Source: Embiotoca jacksoni (lineage: Eukaryota; Chordata; Actinopteri; Embiotocidae). Taken from it: 64,000 nt of DNA. A program made the position numbers and the translations under genes. The notes beneath the pieces were generated by a model. That model worked only from the letters and a program-made list of their open reading frames with translations. It was not told the origin of the DNA and did no database searches. The stretch is taken from contig JAKOON010000011.1 in assembly GCA_022577435.1 (NCBI GenBank), positions 7,161,501 to 7,225,500 of the forward strand, read 5' to 3'. Of this stretch, positions 26,362-38,470 are shown in pieces. Position 1 is the first letter of the stretch, and every line of letters starts with the position of its first letter.

Positions 26362-27715
26362 TAAATAGATAGATAGATCGATAGTTACTTTATTAATCCC
26401 ACAAGGGAATTTTTTTTTTCGCTACAGCAGCATTATAGATACAGGTAAAGCAATAAAAATAACAGAGTAAAAAATATTAAATGCACAATATCTACAATAA
26501 AATAGAATAATATCAAATTAAACTAACTAAACAATAGTGCAAGGATTTAAGCAAACAAACAACCAACAGTATTATTGTTGTGTGATGGATTTGACCAGAG
26601 GGGATTTATTGTACAGTCTGATAGCGGTGGGCAGGAATGATCTCCTGTATCTGTCCTTGTGACAGCGGAGCTGGAGGAGTCTTTTGGAGAAAGTGCTCCG
26701 CTGTCCCTGCAGCAGGTGGTGGAGAGGGTGGTCAGGATTATCCAATATGGACAATAGTTTGTTCAGCGTCCTCCTCTCCACCACCTTTTCCAGACTGTCA
26801 AGTTTACAGCTAATGATGGAGCCGGCCTTCTTAACCAGTTTGTTAAGTCTGTTGGTGCCGCCGGCTCCAATGCTGCTCTCTGCCACAGCACACTGGCCAC
26901 AACAGACTGGTAGAACATCTCCAACATCTTGCTGCACACATTGAAGGATTGAAGTTTCCTCAAGAAAAAGAGTAAACTCATCCCCTTCTTGTAGACAGTG
27001 TTGATGTTGGTCTTCCAGTTCAGTCGGTTGTCGATGGAGACACCCAGGGACTTGTACTCCTCAACCATGTCCACCTCCTCTCCCAGAACTCTCAGCGGTT
27101 GTGGAGCCGTCGTCTTCCTGCTGAAGTCAACCACCATCTCTCTGGTCTTGGCCACGTTCAGAAGCAGGTGATTTATACCAGCCCACTCCACAAAGTCATC
27201 CACTACTGCCCTGTACTCCTCCTCCCGTCCATCCCTTATACACCCTACCACTGCAGAGTTGTCAGAGAACTTCTGCAGGTGGCAGGACCCCGAGTTGTAC
27301 TGGAAGTCGGTGGTGTATAAGTTGAACAGGAAGGGAGGCAACACAGATCCCTGAGGAGCTCCAATACCACTGACCACCGTATCAGACAGCACATTACCCA
27401 GACGGACAAACTGGTCTGCCTGTCAGGTAGTCAGTGACCCAGGAGACGGTGGACGTGTCCAGCCCCACCACCCGCAGCTTCTCACTCAGTAGCAGTGGTT
27501 GGATGGTGTTGAATGCACTGGAGAAATCAAAGAAAGTGATTCTCACAGAGCAACCGGTTCCATCCAGGTGCGACTGAGCTGTATGTATATTCATTGGTTT
27601 TTCCAGCCTCCTGTAATGCAAATACTGACGTGTACCAGTGTTGGACTGACTGATGAGAAGCATTCCCACCAACTTGTAGACAAATTCTGAGACAGAACAC
27701 ACCTGGGATTAGACA
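26362..27715 (-). mobile_element. CR1/L2-clade (Rex1-like) LINE, 5'-truncated and frame-broken
   Basis: Three overlapping minus-strand frames (27702-27394, 27392-26763, 26937-26572) give the C-terminal part of a non-LTR reverse transcriptase. In order, it shows FFDFSSAFNTI (first catalytic Asp region), DYLTGRP, GAPQGSVLPPFLFNLYTTDF, KFSDNSAVVG (palm motif), VDFSRK, YKSLGVSIDNRLNWKTN, LRKLQSFNV, and a tail region with RLLQLRCHKDRYR. The frame shifts near 27400 and near 26890. The palm motif has SDN where active members have two acidic residues (SDD), so a catalytic Asp is lost. The 3' end (26362-26410) has GGGATTAATAAAGTA followed by an ATCT tetranucleotide tail, typical of this clade. The 5' end stops near 27715, as expected for incomplete reverse transcription. 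It lies antisense to TMEM132 in intron 2. Confidence 0.9.
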
Positions 27716-30350
27716 GCCTGTTAGGCCTGCAATCTCAGTCCCTATAGATTCATAGTTTTGTGCATGTTGTACTCAAAGTTGGTCTGTGTCTCAAAGCCTC
27801 ACAGTGTGCGATTCCTTTACATCACCCATGCCCTCGACGCAACATTATGGTTAGCTAATATTTAAAGTTAAATTCCTTTTTCCATGCAGGAGAAGTAGCA
27901 GTTTAACAAATAATGCCAACAGAACATAACTCTCACTGATTTAACAGCAATGCCTTTGGCCAAAGAAGTTTGAGGCATCTGGATGTTAGAAGGAAATGCT
28001 GCAGAGCCTCAAAAAGTGTTAGGATCACTCCTGTTTTTCTGGTATTGGGTGGGATAGTTACGTTATATATTGTTCAAATTCGCCTTCTGCTCCTCCCAAA
28101 AATTGCTCTTTTAAGTGTTGTGCTTTCATTCCCAGAGCAGGTCGCCTCCTCTTCACAGACGTAGGCAGAAATACAGACTTCGTGGCAGTGACGACAAAAA
28201 AAAAAGTTACAAAGACCTTGAGAGAGCAAGAGAAAATAAAAAAAAAAAACAGTACTGACAGGCTGACAGAATCTGGGCTTCTGGGGAGAATTATTAGACT
28301 GCTATAACATTCAGCATGCAGCTTGGAGCTGTGCCTTTGGCTGGGGCTCTAAGCTGTGTAGTGTTGGTCAGTCTGGCTGGAGCTGGTTAGGAGGTCAGCC
28401 ATTGATCTGAAGATATAAGCTGGTACTTTGGATCTAAGCCTTCATCATCCAGCAGGGCTACACCACCACTGCGGGTGGATAAGCCTTGATCTGCTCAGGG
28501 GTTTGCATCTGTGTGTGTGTGTGCACGTCAGTGCCTACAGATGTGGCTGTGTTCTGTTTGTGTGTACATATAGATGCATGTGATCTGTAGGATTCTTTTA
28601 TTTGTGTCCCTCTGCCCTGCTGGGTAGACTGAGTGATCAAGAAGAGGGAATAAAAAAAAAAAAGAAAAAAAAAAAAGAAGAAGAAAGACAGGTAAAGAAA
28701 TAAGCTAGAAATGGTTAGCATTGTTTTGTGTGTACACATTTTTACAATTTAGTAAAGTAAACATTAATTATGAGATTAGAAAAGGTGCCATTAAATATCT
28801 AAATGATAACTAGCAACATGAGAGGAAAACCTCACGGGACAATATTCATAAAATATCTGAATAGAGAGATTGTGATTAATTGAGAGGGTGAACTTAAGTT
28901 GACATCTTCTGTTTCTGATGTTAAACTGACAGTAAATACTCAGAAATCTGGGACATTTTGACTTGAATTTCCAGTCAGTAATTTGAAGAACTTGAGAGTG
29001 ACGTTTGATGTCTTTGAAAAGACAACATCCATTTCTTCACATACATTCGACTTAACAACTCGGCAGTGTTGATGCCATTTCAAACGTGATTTCGTGACTT
29101 TAGAAATGCACGGCGTTGTCATCGTGTTCAGTACACGTTAGAGTCCAAAATCATTTTTTCCTTCCTATTTCCATTTCCTGTTGCAGAGTAGATTTTCAAG
29201 CACTGCGGAAATAGCCATTGTGTGTGACACAACTTTCCTGTGTACAAAAAGACCAAAGATCTTGGGTAAGGTATAGGTAGCTGGTGGAGTAAACAAACAC
29301 ACAGAGGTACGATTATGCTCCGTGTTTCCCAGCCAAACATACTGTGAAAAAAAACAACAACTGAATACATTTCCCTTCCTCCAAAACGTGTTGGAATAAT
29401 CTTCCCCCCTATATTTACTGTTTATATCCACATTTCTCGCTATTGCAGTCGTCTTCTTCACCCATTTTAGCCAGTACATTGCTGCAAAGGGCACAATATC
29501 ACTTCTAAGTGACGATTGGTTGAAACTCATGGAAGGTTTGTGTATGTATGTTGGACCCCTGAATAAAATCATTGCTCTGTAGCGCTAGTAGTGGTCAAAA
29601 ACTGCAAAAAACTAACATTTTGCTAATTTGAGATATTTGTCGCCTGTGTTACTAAACGAGAGAAGAATTTCCTTGAAACATGACAAAATCAAATATTATG
29701 AAAAAAGCTTTGTTGATGCTTAAAGTGTAAACCAGCACAGTGATTTTAGATTTAACCAATTAGTGTAATTAGAGTTTATTAGTCAGGACTTATAATCAGT
29801 TCTTTTCCCCTTCTTATCTCCGTTGTAGTTTAGTTGCAGGGCGTAATTTGAAATAGTAGTAACAATGCATTGAGGATGATGCAACAATCATTTGTAGCAA
29901 AAGATTACAGAGCTTGGGTAAATTAATGTTCGGGATTAATTTAACAACTTTAAAGTTTCTTAGAATCACTCTGGCAAATGCACCTTATTTACTCAAGATG
30001 AACTGATGTCATGATGTTGTGCTGTTAAATTTCTCATCATTGTATCATGAACTTCCCTCTCAGTAGGTGGATCCAACCTAATTAAAGATAGCTTTTTGTG
30101 CATGTAATATCAAGAGGCTGCCAGTATAATTAATCTACAAAGAAACAGATAATAAGCTTACAAACAAACAAATTCAATTATGACAGCGGAAGACTGTCTT
30201 ATCATTTATTTATTAATTCTTAAAGTGAAAATCTCAAAGATCTCCATAAGAAGAAGAAGGAAAATAAGAATAACTTTGTGGTCTGTCACAAAATAACAAA
30301 CTTTTCTTTGATAAGGCATAACAATAAATAAATAAATAATGCACATGTAC

Positions 30351-30351
<1 letters not shown>

Positions 30352-30422
<71 letters not shown>
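30352..30422. repeat. (AC)n microsatellite, 71 bp
   Basis: A perfect CA/TG run in intron 2; the overlapping Cys/Val open frames on the minus strand are spurious. Confidence 0.98.
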
Positions 30423-30426
<4 letters not shown>

Positions 30427-31002
30427 AGTGCTAAAACCTGTTAAAACTGCCACTGACAATGACACTGTTAAATAGGTCAGAGTTAAGTGTCTATTTTTGA
30501 TCTGTTCAGAATGAATAAAAGATGAGTGAATAAAAGATGTTTTGTACATGTTTTTCTGGCCAGTGGGGTTTTGTAGCATCAACGTGATGGTAACTACTGG
30601 GAGAATTGGGGGAGGGCGTGAGAGCGGTCCTGGTTAATCAGAGTGGCTTTCCCAATAACATACTGGGTGTACAAAGTAGAGCCCCCTTACCATGAAAGGC
30701 AGCTGGATTCCCAATACATTCACATTTCGTTGTCTTTGGCAGTTTATGGCGGTAAACGGTAATTGCAGCTTTGTCTTTGGACTTCACTTCCCGGAGATAC
30801 AAACCATGTCGCCTGTGTGACGTTGTGTCTATTTCTTTGGATTTGCATTTGTTTTATCACCCATAGCCATTGCTAATTTGTTTTGTTTGTTCGACCATAG
30901 TAACTATTTACTTGCTATGCCAGCACAGACCCAAACAAACAGTACGCCACTTCTTCTTCTAAGGACGCCGCCATGAGTTGAAGCGCAAACTTGTTACGTG
31001 AG

Positions 31003-31056
31003 CTACCCTCTCTTGCAGAACTACCCTCTCTTTCAGAACTACCCTCTCTTGCAGCA
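31003..31056 (+). repeat. Three-copy 18-bp tandem repeat
   Basis: Unit ctaccctctcttgcagaa, repeated three times head to tail with two or three differences. The unit is a multiple of three and reads YPLLQN-like in one frame, but that frame is short and not believed to be coding. Confidence 0.85.
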
Positions 31057-33407
31057 CAAACACTGCAATGTAATGGCAGATATTAGCTCACTAAGCGTGT
31101 GCCGATGTTTTCCAGCAATGTCACCACGGACGCCAGCTTGTTCAGTTTGGACTAGTGCAGGGCAGACTGCAAAGGAAAGGGCTTTCCTCAGTGGACCAAA
31201 GGCTCAATCACCACTGTGTTACCTCATTCAGTGATGGATATTAACTTAACATTTATTTAAATGCAAATCTTTTAGATGAGTTCAGTAATAAATTAGAAAT
31301 TGCACTTTAACTTTAATGTTTTACAATTCTCTGAATTTACAGCATTTAAAGGGAAACACTATTAATAAAGTAATCAAGTATTAGATTAACAAGGTATTTC
31401 ACCTACATTGTCGGATACTCCTTTTTCATAATGGTCATTGGTGAAATTAAACATAATATAAGCCTTCTAAATTTGTACAGGATATACAGTATATAGTAGG
31501 TGTCATGCTGCCACCTGAAAAAGGAATATGTACAGGGTGATAGACGAGTATAAAACGTTTTTTAAAAAAAAGGAATTTCTGCTTTTACGTTGATGATGTT
31601 TATTCTTTAAAGAAAATATACATACTAAAGGTATATAAGGTCTAAATTACAACATTTTTATGTGTCCTCATTTTCAAGTCTAATCCAACCACTAATCTGC
31701 CTTCACTCTGAAATGAAGCACCCTTTGTGTTTTGCACAGCAGTCTTTCAGCCTTCATTGACATCTGTGTCAAGCACTTGAAGTTAAGATGCTGCTGCACA
31801 AACCCTGGAGCGAATATCCGCAACGCAGATGTACGTTTTATGTCTGCTCGCCTGTTTTTTGTTTTTTGTTTTTTTTACCAGTTATGTAATGGTCAGTGAA
31901 GTCCTGGGTGACCATTTCACTCGGTTCACTGTAGTTGGACGTATTCTGGCCCACAGTAATGGCAACTAGAGGAGATCTGGCAGCGTCTCTTTACTTCTCT
32001 CACTCCAGATGAGCTGTGTCATGGCCCAGAGGACTCATTCTGATTTTCTTTGTCTCGCTTTTGTGACATACAAACTGACACAAAAGCAACAAACTGTACA
32101 CTCACAAAAACTTCTTTATCTCCTATTTTCTACTGCTTTAGTAGCTGCTTAGTATATTCATGAGAATCATGAAATGTGCTCCAGTCCATTTACGAGCCCT
32201 CTCCTCATACAGGGTCACAGTTTCATATCCGTACGATTCGTGTAGCTCTTCCTGATAGCTCTGTGGGGAGCGCACTCACCAGAAGCGCAGCTCGTGTGTG
32301 GGGGGCCTGTGCTAAAGCACGGACACATCATTCTTGATTCATGTGCCAACTACTTTAGTTATGATTTGAAGGTCACAACTGGTCAAGTTGTACTGAGCCT
32401 GCTCCAGTCCGACTCAGTTTGTCCTGAAATAAAGTCACACAGTTTGTTTTCTTCCTATCTAATCCAGTCCCTTTCCATCGTACCAAATCAATTATTTCCA
32501 ACATGTTTTTTTTTTTCCTTTAGAGTAATTGGAACAGTTGACATCACATGAGAAATAATGTTGAAAAAAATTGTCTTGCCAAAAATGTGTGCCAAAATGG
32601 CAGTTCTTTGAGTTTTATTCATTATTCGTTTCATCAGGTTACAGTGCAGAGCCACAGCTCACCTGAAGTTCATCTCAGTCATACAAAGTTCAATCCTGTT
32701 CAACTCTTTCAGCTTCCGGAGCCCTTGTTGTGCTTGTCGCCTCACCCACCGCCTCATCCAAATTTAGCAGTTTACCTCTGCCCCATTTTCCGAACAAAAT
32801 GTTGCATAAATCAACAAGACAATGGCAACTTTTTGATGGAATTTGGGGTGAAAAAAGTTTTTATGTTTCAGGTGTTTTTGCAGGTTGCAATAATCCTAAA
32901 ATTCTATCCCAGGTTTAATGAGTGAGAGTGAAAAAGAAGTTGCAGTAATGTGTGACAGACACCTCACACCTACCAAGGCTAAGACTTGTCAAAGAGCATA
33001 TTTATGTGGTCTGTTTTCATCTGTTAATGTGAGTCTCCTGCTAATTGATGTGTCAGGAAAAAAAAAATTACAGCCCTGACTCGGCCACTTCCTGCTGGTT
33101 AGTGTCAAGGCCTGACAAAGATGTTTAGTGATAAACAACAGGAAGCAAAAGGAACTAAATGGAGTCTAACTGACAGCATGGAGGCAGCTGAGGCTTCAAT
33201 GTGCAGCTTGGGGGTTTCCATCTTTTGTTCAGTGACTGATGAAAGTTTTTTTTCAAGCATGGCATGTCTTTTGAAAAACATTTCTAATGTTTAAAATGTT
33301 GGCTCCAGAATACTGACTGGTTGCTTATTATTTAGCTAAGTGCTACTTAACAGACTCAAGAGCTCGTGTCACTGTAACAGGAAACACGTCCCCAAAATCT
33401 GATTATA

Positions 33408-33578
33408 CACTCACCAGCCACTTTATTAGGTTCAACTGTTCAACTGCTCGTTAATGCAAATATCTAATCAGCCAATCACATGGCAGCAACTCAATGCATT
33501 TAGGTATGTCGACATGGTCAAGATGACCTGCTGAAGGTCAAACCGAGCATCAGAATGGGGAAGAAAGGTGATTTAAGT
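33408..33578 (+). mobile_element. Tc1-like transposon, 5' end fragment
   Basis: Starting after a TA at 33406, the sequence CACTCACCAGCCACTTTATT is the terminal inverted repeat of an abundant fish Tc1-type element. It is followed by its leader (CTAATCAGCCAATCACATGG, GCATTTAGG) and the transposase start region (GAATGGGGAAGAAAGGTGAT) up to about 33578. Beyond that the sequence no longer matches, so the rest, including nearly all the transposase and the right end, has been lost. Confidence 0.75.
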
Positions 33579-34957
33579 TCATGGACCCACGTGGTAAAAT
33601 CCATTTTCAGTGACAACAGGTCCTGCAGCACTCGCTGGCCTCACGGGTAGCCATATTCATGTTCTCTGGTCTGACAAAGACTTCATTAAAAAATAACTGA
33701 TAACAGGAATTATTATTATATTAACTACTGACAGACCAAATCTGTCCTATAGTATTAAAAGAGGGTACTAAAATTAGCAAACTATATTATAATATCCTTC
33801 ACTTTATAGTTTTTGCTTACGTCAAGGTGGTCTAGGTCTGAACGAGCAGCTGTCCTTGTCCACTCTTTCATCGCTCGTCCCTTGGCACGCAGTGTTTGAC
33901 TGTGGTCTGGAAGAACAGACCCAGCATTGTCACTCCACAAGGCTCAATGCAGACACGCTGTGTTGTGACCCAAGGGAGTCGTGTGCACACGCACAAACAC
34001 ACAAACAGAGCGAGCAGCCCGAGGGAGTCCTCTATGAAGGGATCAGTGTAAACATCCAGTGGCAGTTGAGGTGTTGGTGGCCCTGTGAAGTGGAAGTCCT
34101 GGCTCAGGGCATGGTGCTGGCTGATAAGCACTACGAACACGCAGGAGAGAAGTGAGTTGGTCATCCCTGTTGAAACAACCCCAGCCACCCATTCCCCTGG
34201 TGCCATATTACTGCTGCTACACACTGAGGAGAGGCTTGACTCCTGCAGGGAAAGTGAAAGGTGGAGGAAGGGCATGACAGGTACATCTGTGCACTAGGGG
34301 TTGGTGGGTCAATTATAATCTCCAGAAACACAAAAGCATCGGTTGTTTGGTCGAAGATTTACAGAAGCCTCCGTTAACAAATTACACATTTTTAAGAGAT
34401 GTTTTAAGAACGTCAGGGCAGAGAGTTGAGCAAACTGCGTCAGAGATCCTGTTTCATACCAACATCAAACACAAACATTTCTTAATTATTCATTTTGGAA
34501 TCTTTGACATCTATTACATAAAAACAACAGATGTAAAAAAGGAGGGAGAATGTAACAAGGTTCCCACCAAGATTCACACCAGACACTGTGTGGTTGGCCT
34601 GCAAAGCCAAAGGTGTGTCCCAGTGTTTCCGGAAAAAAAAAAAAAAAAATGTTTTAGTTGCCAAAACCTACACAATAATGAAGTAAAGAGGTGGTAGTTT
34701 GGAAAACAGTCTTGTGCATTTTTAATGGAACAAAAAAAACAATGTTCACACAATCATGGGGGCATCGCATCAGAAAACAGTCATATGGGTAATTTCCATT
34801 GATTTTCCTGTTAAGTAATAGTATATTACTTGTGTTTTGTGACTTGAGAATGCTGTTTCATTATGGGTAGCAGTGGCTCAGAAGGTAAAGCAGCTGAGTT
34901 TTCACAGCCATCCGTTTGTGTGAAAGTCAAATGGAAAAGCTCTTTGTCTGCTGTGTA

Positions 34958-35300
34958 CAGTGGTGTGAAAAAGTGTTTGCCCCCCTTCCTGATTTCTTAT
35001 TTTTTTTTGCATGTTTTGCAAGTTATCGCAAATGCTTGATTGCAGTTGTTGCTGCTAAGGGTGGCCCAACCAGTTATTAGGTTTAGGGGGCAAACACTTT
35101 TTCACACAGGGCCATGTGGGTTTGGATTTTTTTTCTCCCTTAATAATAAAAACCTTCATTTAAAAACTGCATTTTGTGTTTACTTGTGTTATCTTTGACT
35201 AATATTTAAATTTGTTTGATGATCTGAAACATTTAAGTGTGACAAACATGCAAACAAAATTGGAAATCAAGAAGGGGGCAAACACTTTTTCACACCACTG
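34958..35300. mobile_element. Tc1/mariner-type MITE with intact ends and TA duplication
   Basis: Both ends are CAGTGGTGTGAAAAAGTGTT in inverted orientation, continuing into GCCCCC(C)TTC(C/T)TGATTTC and beyond. This makes terminal inverted repeats of at least 38 bp and probably about 60 bp. TA dinucleotides at 34956-34957 and 35301-35302 flank the element, as expected of Tc1/mariner insertion. There is no transposase frame, so it would need one supplied in trans. A third copy of the terminal word (GGGGCAAACACTTTTTCACAC, 35086-35107) sits inside in the same orientation as the right end, so the left 150 bp forms its own inner inverted pair. Confidence 0.88.
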
Positions 35301-36620
35301 TATATATCATTTTCTACAGTTAATGTAATTTGTCATTCTCTGGCCTTGAATTTCTTCTTAAGGCTTTGTAGCAACAAATGTTCGACCCGTGAGCCATGAC
35401 AATAAAGGGATTGAAAGCTGAAAATATTTAATATATATTTAATAGCACAGCAGCAGCGCACGAGAAGTGGCAGCCCTTGTATGAGCAAATATTTGTTCTC
35501 TTGGATTGAAATTAAAGTCAGAAACATTGAATAAATCTGCACACGGGTCTATAAATATGTTTTTTTGGAAAATGAGAGAGAACATTTTTTTTTTTTTCAC
35601 CATATAAACAGACAGTGTGTGTTTTTACGTGTGGATGAGCCCATCTGCAAGTCCACGGTCAGCTGGCCTATAAGCTTTAAATTGCATTTAAATTTCCCCC
35701 TGCCTTCCTCTTTGGTGATGTGAGGCATGCACTTCCCAGCGAGTGCAGAATAAGCCACTGTGGCCCTCTCTCAACTGCACACCAGGAACAGTGCATGATG
35801 AAACCATTATGTAAGGATAATGTTGTCTTACAAGGTTGTTAACAGTAAAAAGATGTTATTAAGTGGACTTTATTGCTGTTAACCCTCTGCTATGCAGCAA
35901 TTCATTTTTTTTTTCCATATAAGTTGATTTTGATTTTGACCTATTCCACACAATGCTAATCAATAGCTGGAAAATGTCCAGACGAAGCCCAAAATGTTGC
36001 TGGTGAATGCCTCATTTCATTTGGGTAATTTTTATATCCATGCTACCAGATTACAGCATGTTAAGGGATTTGGATTTAAGACTTTTGACTTGTTCCAAGC
36101 TCCATATAAAACCGGCGTTGACACAAATCTGTGGCGTGCAGTGTGACTCAGCTTTGCTCATGAGAAAGAAACATATTATTCACTTTAACAAAGACACAGA
36201 GTGATGAGGAGACTTTGTTTTCCTTTATAGATATCCTCCGTCTCAGATCTCTGATCAGGGACAATGAGAGGGAAACTGCGGGAAAAAAGAAGGGGTGAAG
36301 AGGGAGAATTTTTTTTGGAAGTCTGTTCTTCTCGATGCTACTGATAATCTGGCATCATTTTTGCAAAAATACTCCAAAATCAAAGAAAAATATAAATTCC
36401 CCAAACAAATTAGATTTTTTTTATTTATTTGTGTCTTAGCTATTTTCATTCCAAAGCAAACACTCAAACACAAAAATCTTCAGTCTTCAGTACACGTTTG
36501 TAACACGAGTTGTTTTCCTGTCCAAGCGTTCATCAGTCAGTCATTCAACCCCTAAATAAGCTCTCCATCTTCTCTTTGATTGCCTCTCTTTCTCTTTCTC
36601 ACCATCACACCCTTCACATT

Positions 36621-36621
<1 letters not shown>

Positions 36622-36717
<96 letters not shown>

Positions 36718-36725
36718 GAGAGAGA

Positions 36726-36763
<38 letters not shown>
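36622..36763. repeat. Compound (AC)n-(AG)n-(AC)n microsatellite, 142 bp
   Basis: A CA run (36622-36714), a TAAGAGAGAGAG interruption and a second CA run to 36763. This is the longest simple repeat in the window. Reading frames across it are artefacts. Confidence 0.97.
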
Positions 36764-36764
<1 letters not shown>

Positions 36765-38049
36765 CAAATCAAATCATGCCAGATAACGATGTCGTGACTT
36801 GGGGGCTTTTCCCTGTCTTCTGTATGTAGTGCAGCCTGCTGATGGTGACTGTTCAGCAGAGCCCATTGGTGCACATAATGAAGTGCAAATGGGGCTAATG
36901 GACTGGTTGACATGCCAGCTTTTGCAGATCAGACCCGAATTGATTCACCTGCAATCTCACCTTAGAATTTTAATAACCTGCACACGGCACAGTGCAGAAG
37001 AGTTTGTGGACATTTCATATTTTGTCCCTGGAGACTGTTAGAAGAAAGCAAGGTGGAAATTATTATATTTCAGGAGTTTTTTTTCCTTTTCTCACCAAGA
37101 GCCAATTCTCTCACACTTTGCAAATATTCCCTGACACAATTGTGACAGTTTCTAGACGGACATTGTCTGAAATGTTGGGTTAGCATGGTGGCTGTCATCC
37201 TTCTTGTCATGTTGCCACTCCGACATTTACTGTACTGCCTTCCCACTGCTCCACACTAATGTCACAATACTGACAAACACAACAACACATGACATTTAGA
37301 CCAAGAATGTGTCTACTATTGGCAGGACTCTCAAAGCTCGCGCACACCAGCAGGTAGTATTTAATCAATTTACATCAGAAATACTGAGTAACATATTGTA
37401 ACACGTGACCGCTGATCCCGATCACCTGACCATACATCCGCAGGCTCAAACTTCCAGTGAGTCCCTCAATAAATTACTCGAAGATGAATTCAGGAGAGAA
37501 CAGGCATTTAGTCCCTTTTCAGCAACCGTAGTTCGCAGTGCCATTTATGCAGCACACTTCATTAGTCCTAGCTGGCTTTTGTGTTTGTCCCCCGAGTGTC
37601 ACATCCTTCAAACCCTCCCACAACAATGTGCTCATACAATTTATGATCTAATTAGAGGGCATAATGAATAGTCAACCATTTGTAACGATCGTGATTAAAA
37701 TGTTTCAGTGATTGCCAAAGATTAATTGTTTCAGTAATGGCTTCAGATTGATGCAATTTGCATACATATGGTAATTATGATTTTTCTGTTCTTCATCTAG
37801 TTGATGTGCAAAAACTGTTCCTGATAGTGCTGTACATTGACAAGATATAATTGCCAACCTGATTTTCCAACTGTTAAGAAAAATATCTGATCTAACAGAA
37901 TTAGGCAAATCATTCATATTCATAACAGAACATTTTGTACAAGATACATACTTCATGCTTTTTGTCTTAAGGTGCAGGGTTTGAGCTTGATGCTTACATT
38001 ACCATGGCAACACGCTCAAAAGGACAATACCAGCATGTTGGCATCAAGT

Positions 38050-38470
38050 AGATATATGTTTACCATATTCAGAATTTTAGATTAGCATGTTAGTTTGGCA
38101 ACAAAACATCTGGGATCTATTCCAAAATGTACAAAGTGGCCCCTGAGTCTCATAGATGTTACAGAATTTGACTAAATCAGTGAAAATGTGTGCTTTTCTG
38201 CTGCAAGCGCTAATGTATCCTTTTGTAATTAAGATCCACGGAAATCCATCCAGCATCCAGCAGCTGTCATGAAATTTCATTCAGCAGTTGTGTCAACTTC
38301 CTGGTGGCACAACAAGTAGGTCAATCAAGCCAGTAACATTGATTCACTGGAAACTAAAAAAAAAGGCTGCAAAAAAAAAATCATATCAATCCATCCATAA
38401 ATATTTCACTCCAGATCAAACTGATGGATGAACCAATTGTTGCCATCCTTGTAGAGACTCTAGCATGACT
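38050..38470. repeat. Degenerate dispersed repeat (catggcaa... / ...atttcactc family)
   Basis: Phrases such as ATTAGCATGTTAGT, CATAGATGTTACAGAATTTG, CACGGAAATCCATCCAGCAT and AATCCATCCATAAATATTTC resemble a fish repeat family whose members carry 'ATCCATCCAATAGTTGTTGAGACATTTCACTC'-like text. Related text occurs at 300-590 and 41190-41440. The copy is old and limits are approximate. Confidence 0.35.

Noticed and set aside
26684..26944. + strand open frame of 86 codons, and another at 27099-27320
   Set aside because: Antisense shadows of the CR1/L2 LINE.
34862..34920. A tRNA-like phrase (GTGGCTCAGAAGGTAAAGC) just before the MITE
   Set aside because: Only the A-box-like part is present; no B box at the right spacing, so not called.
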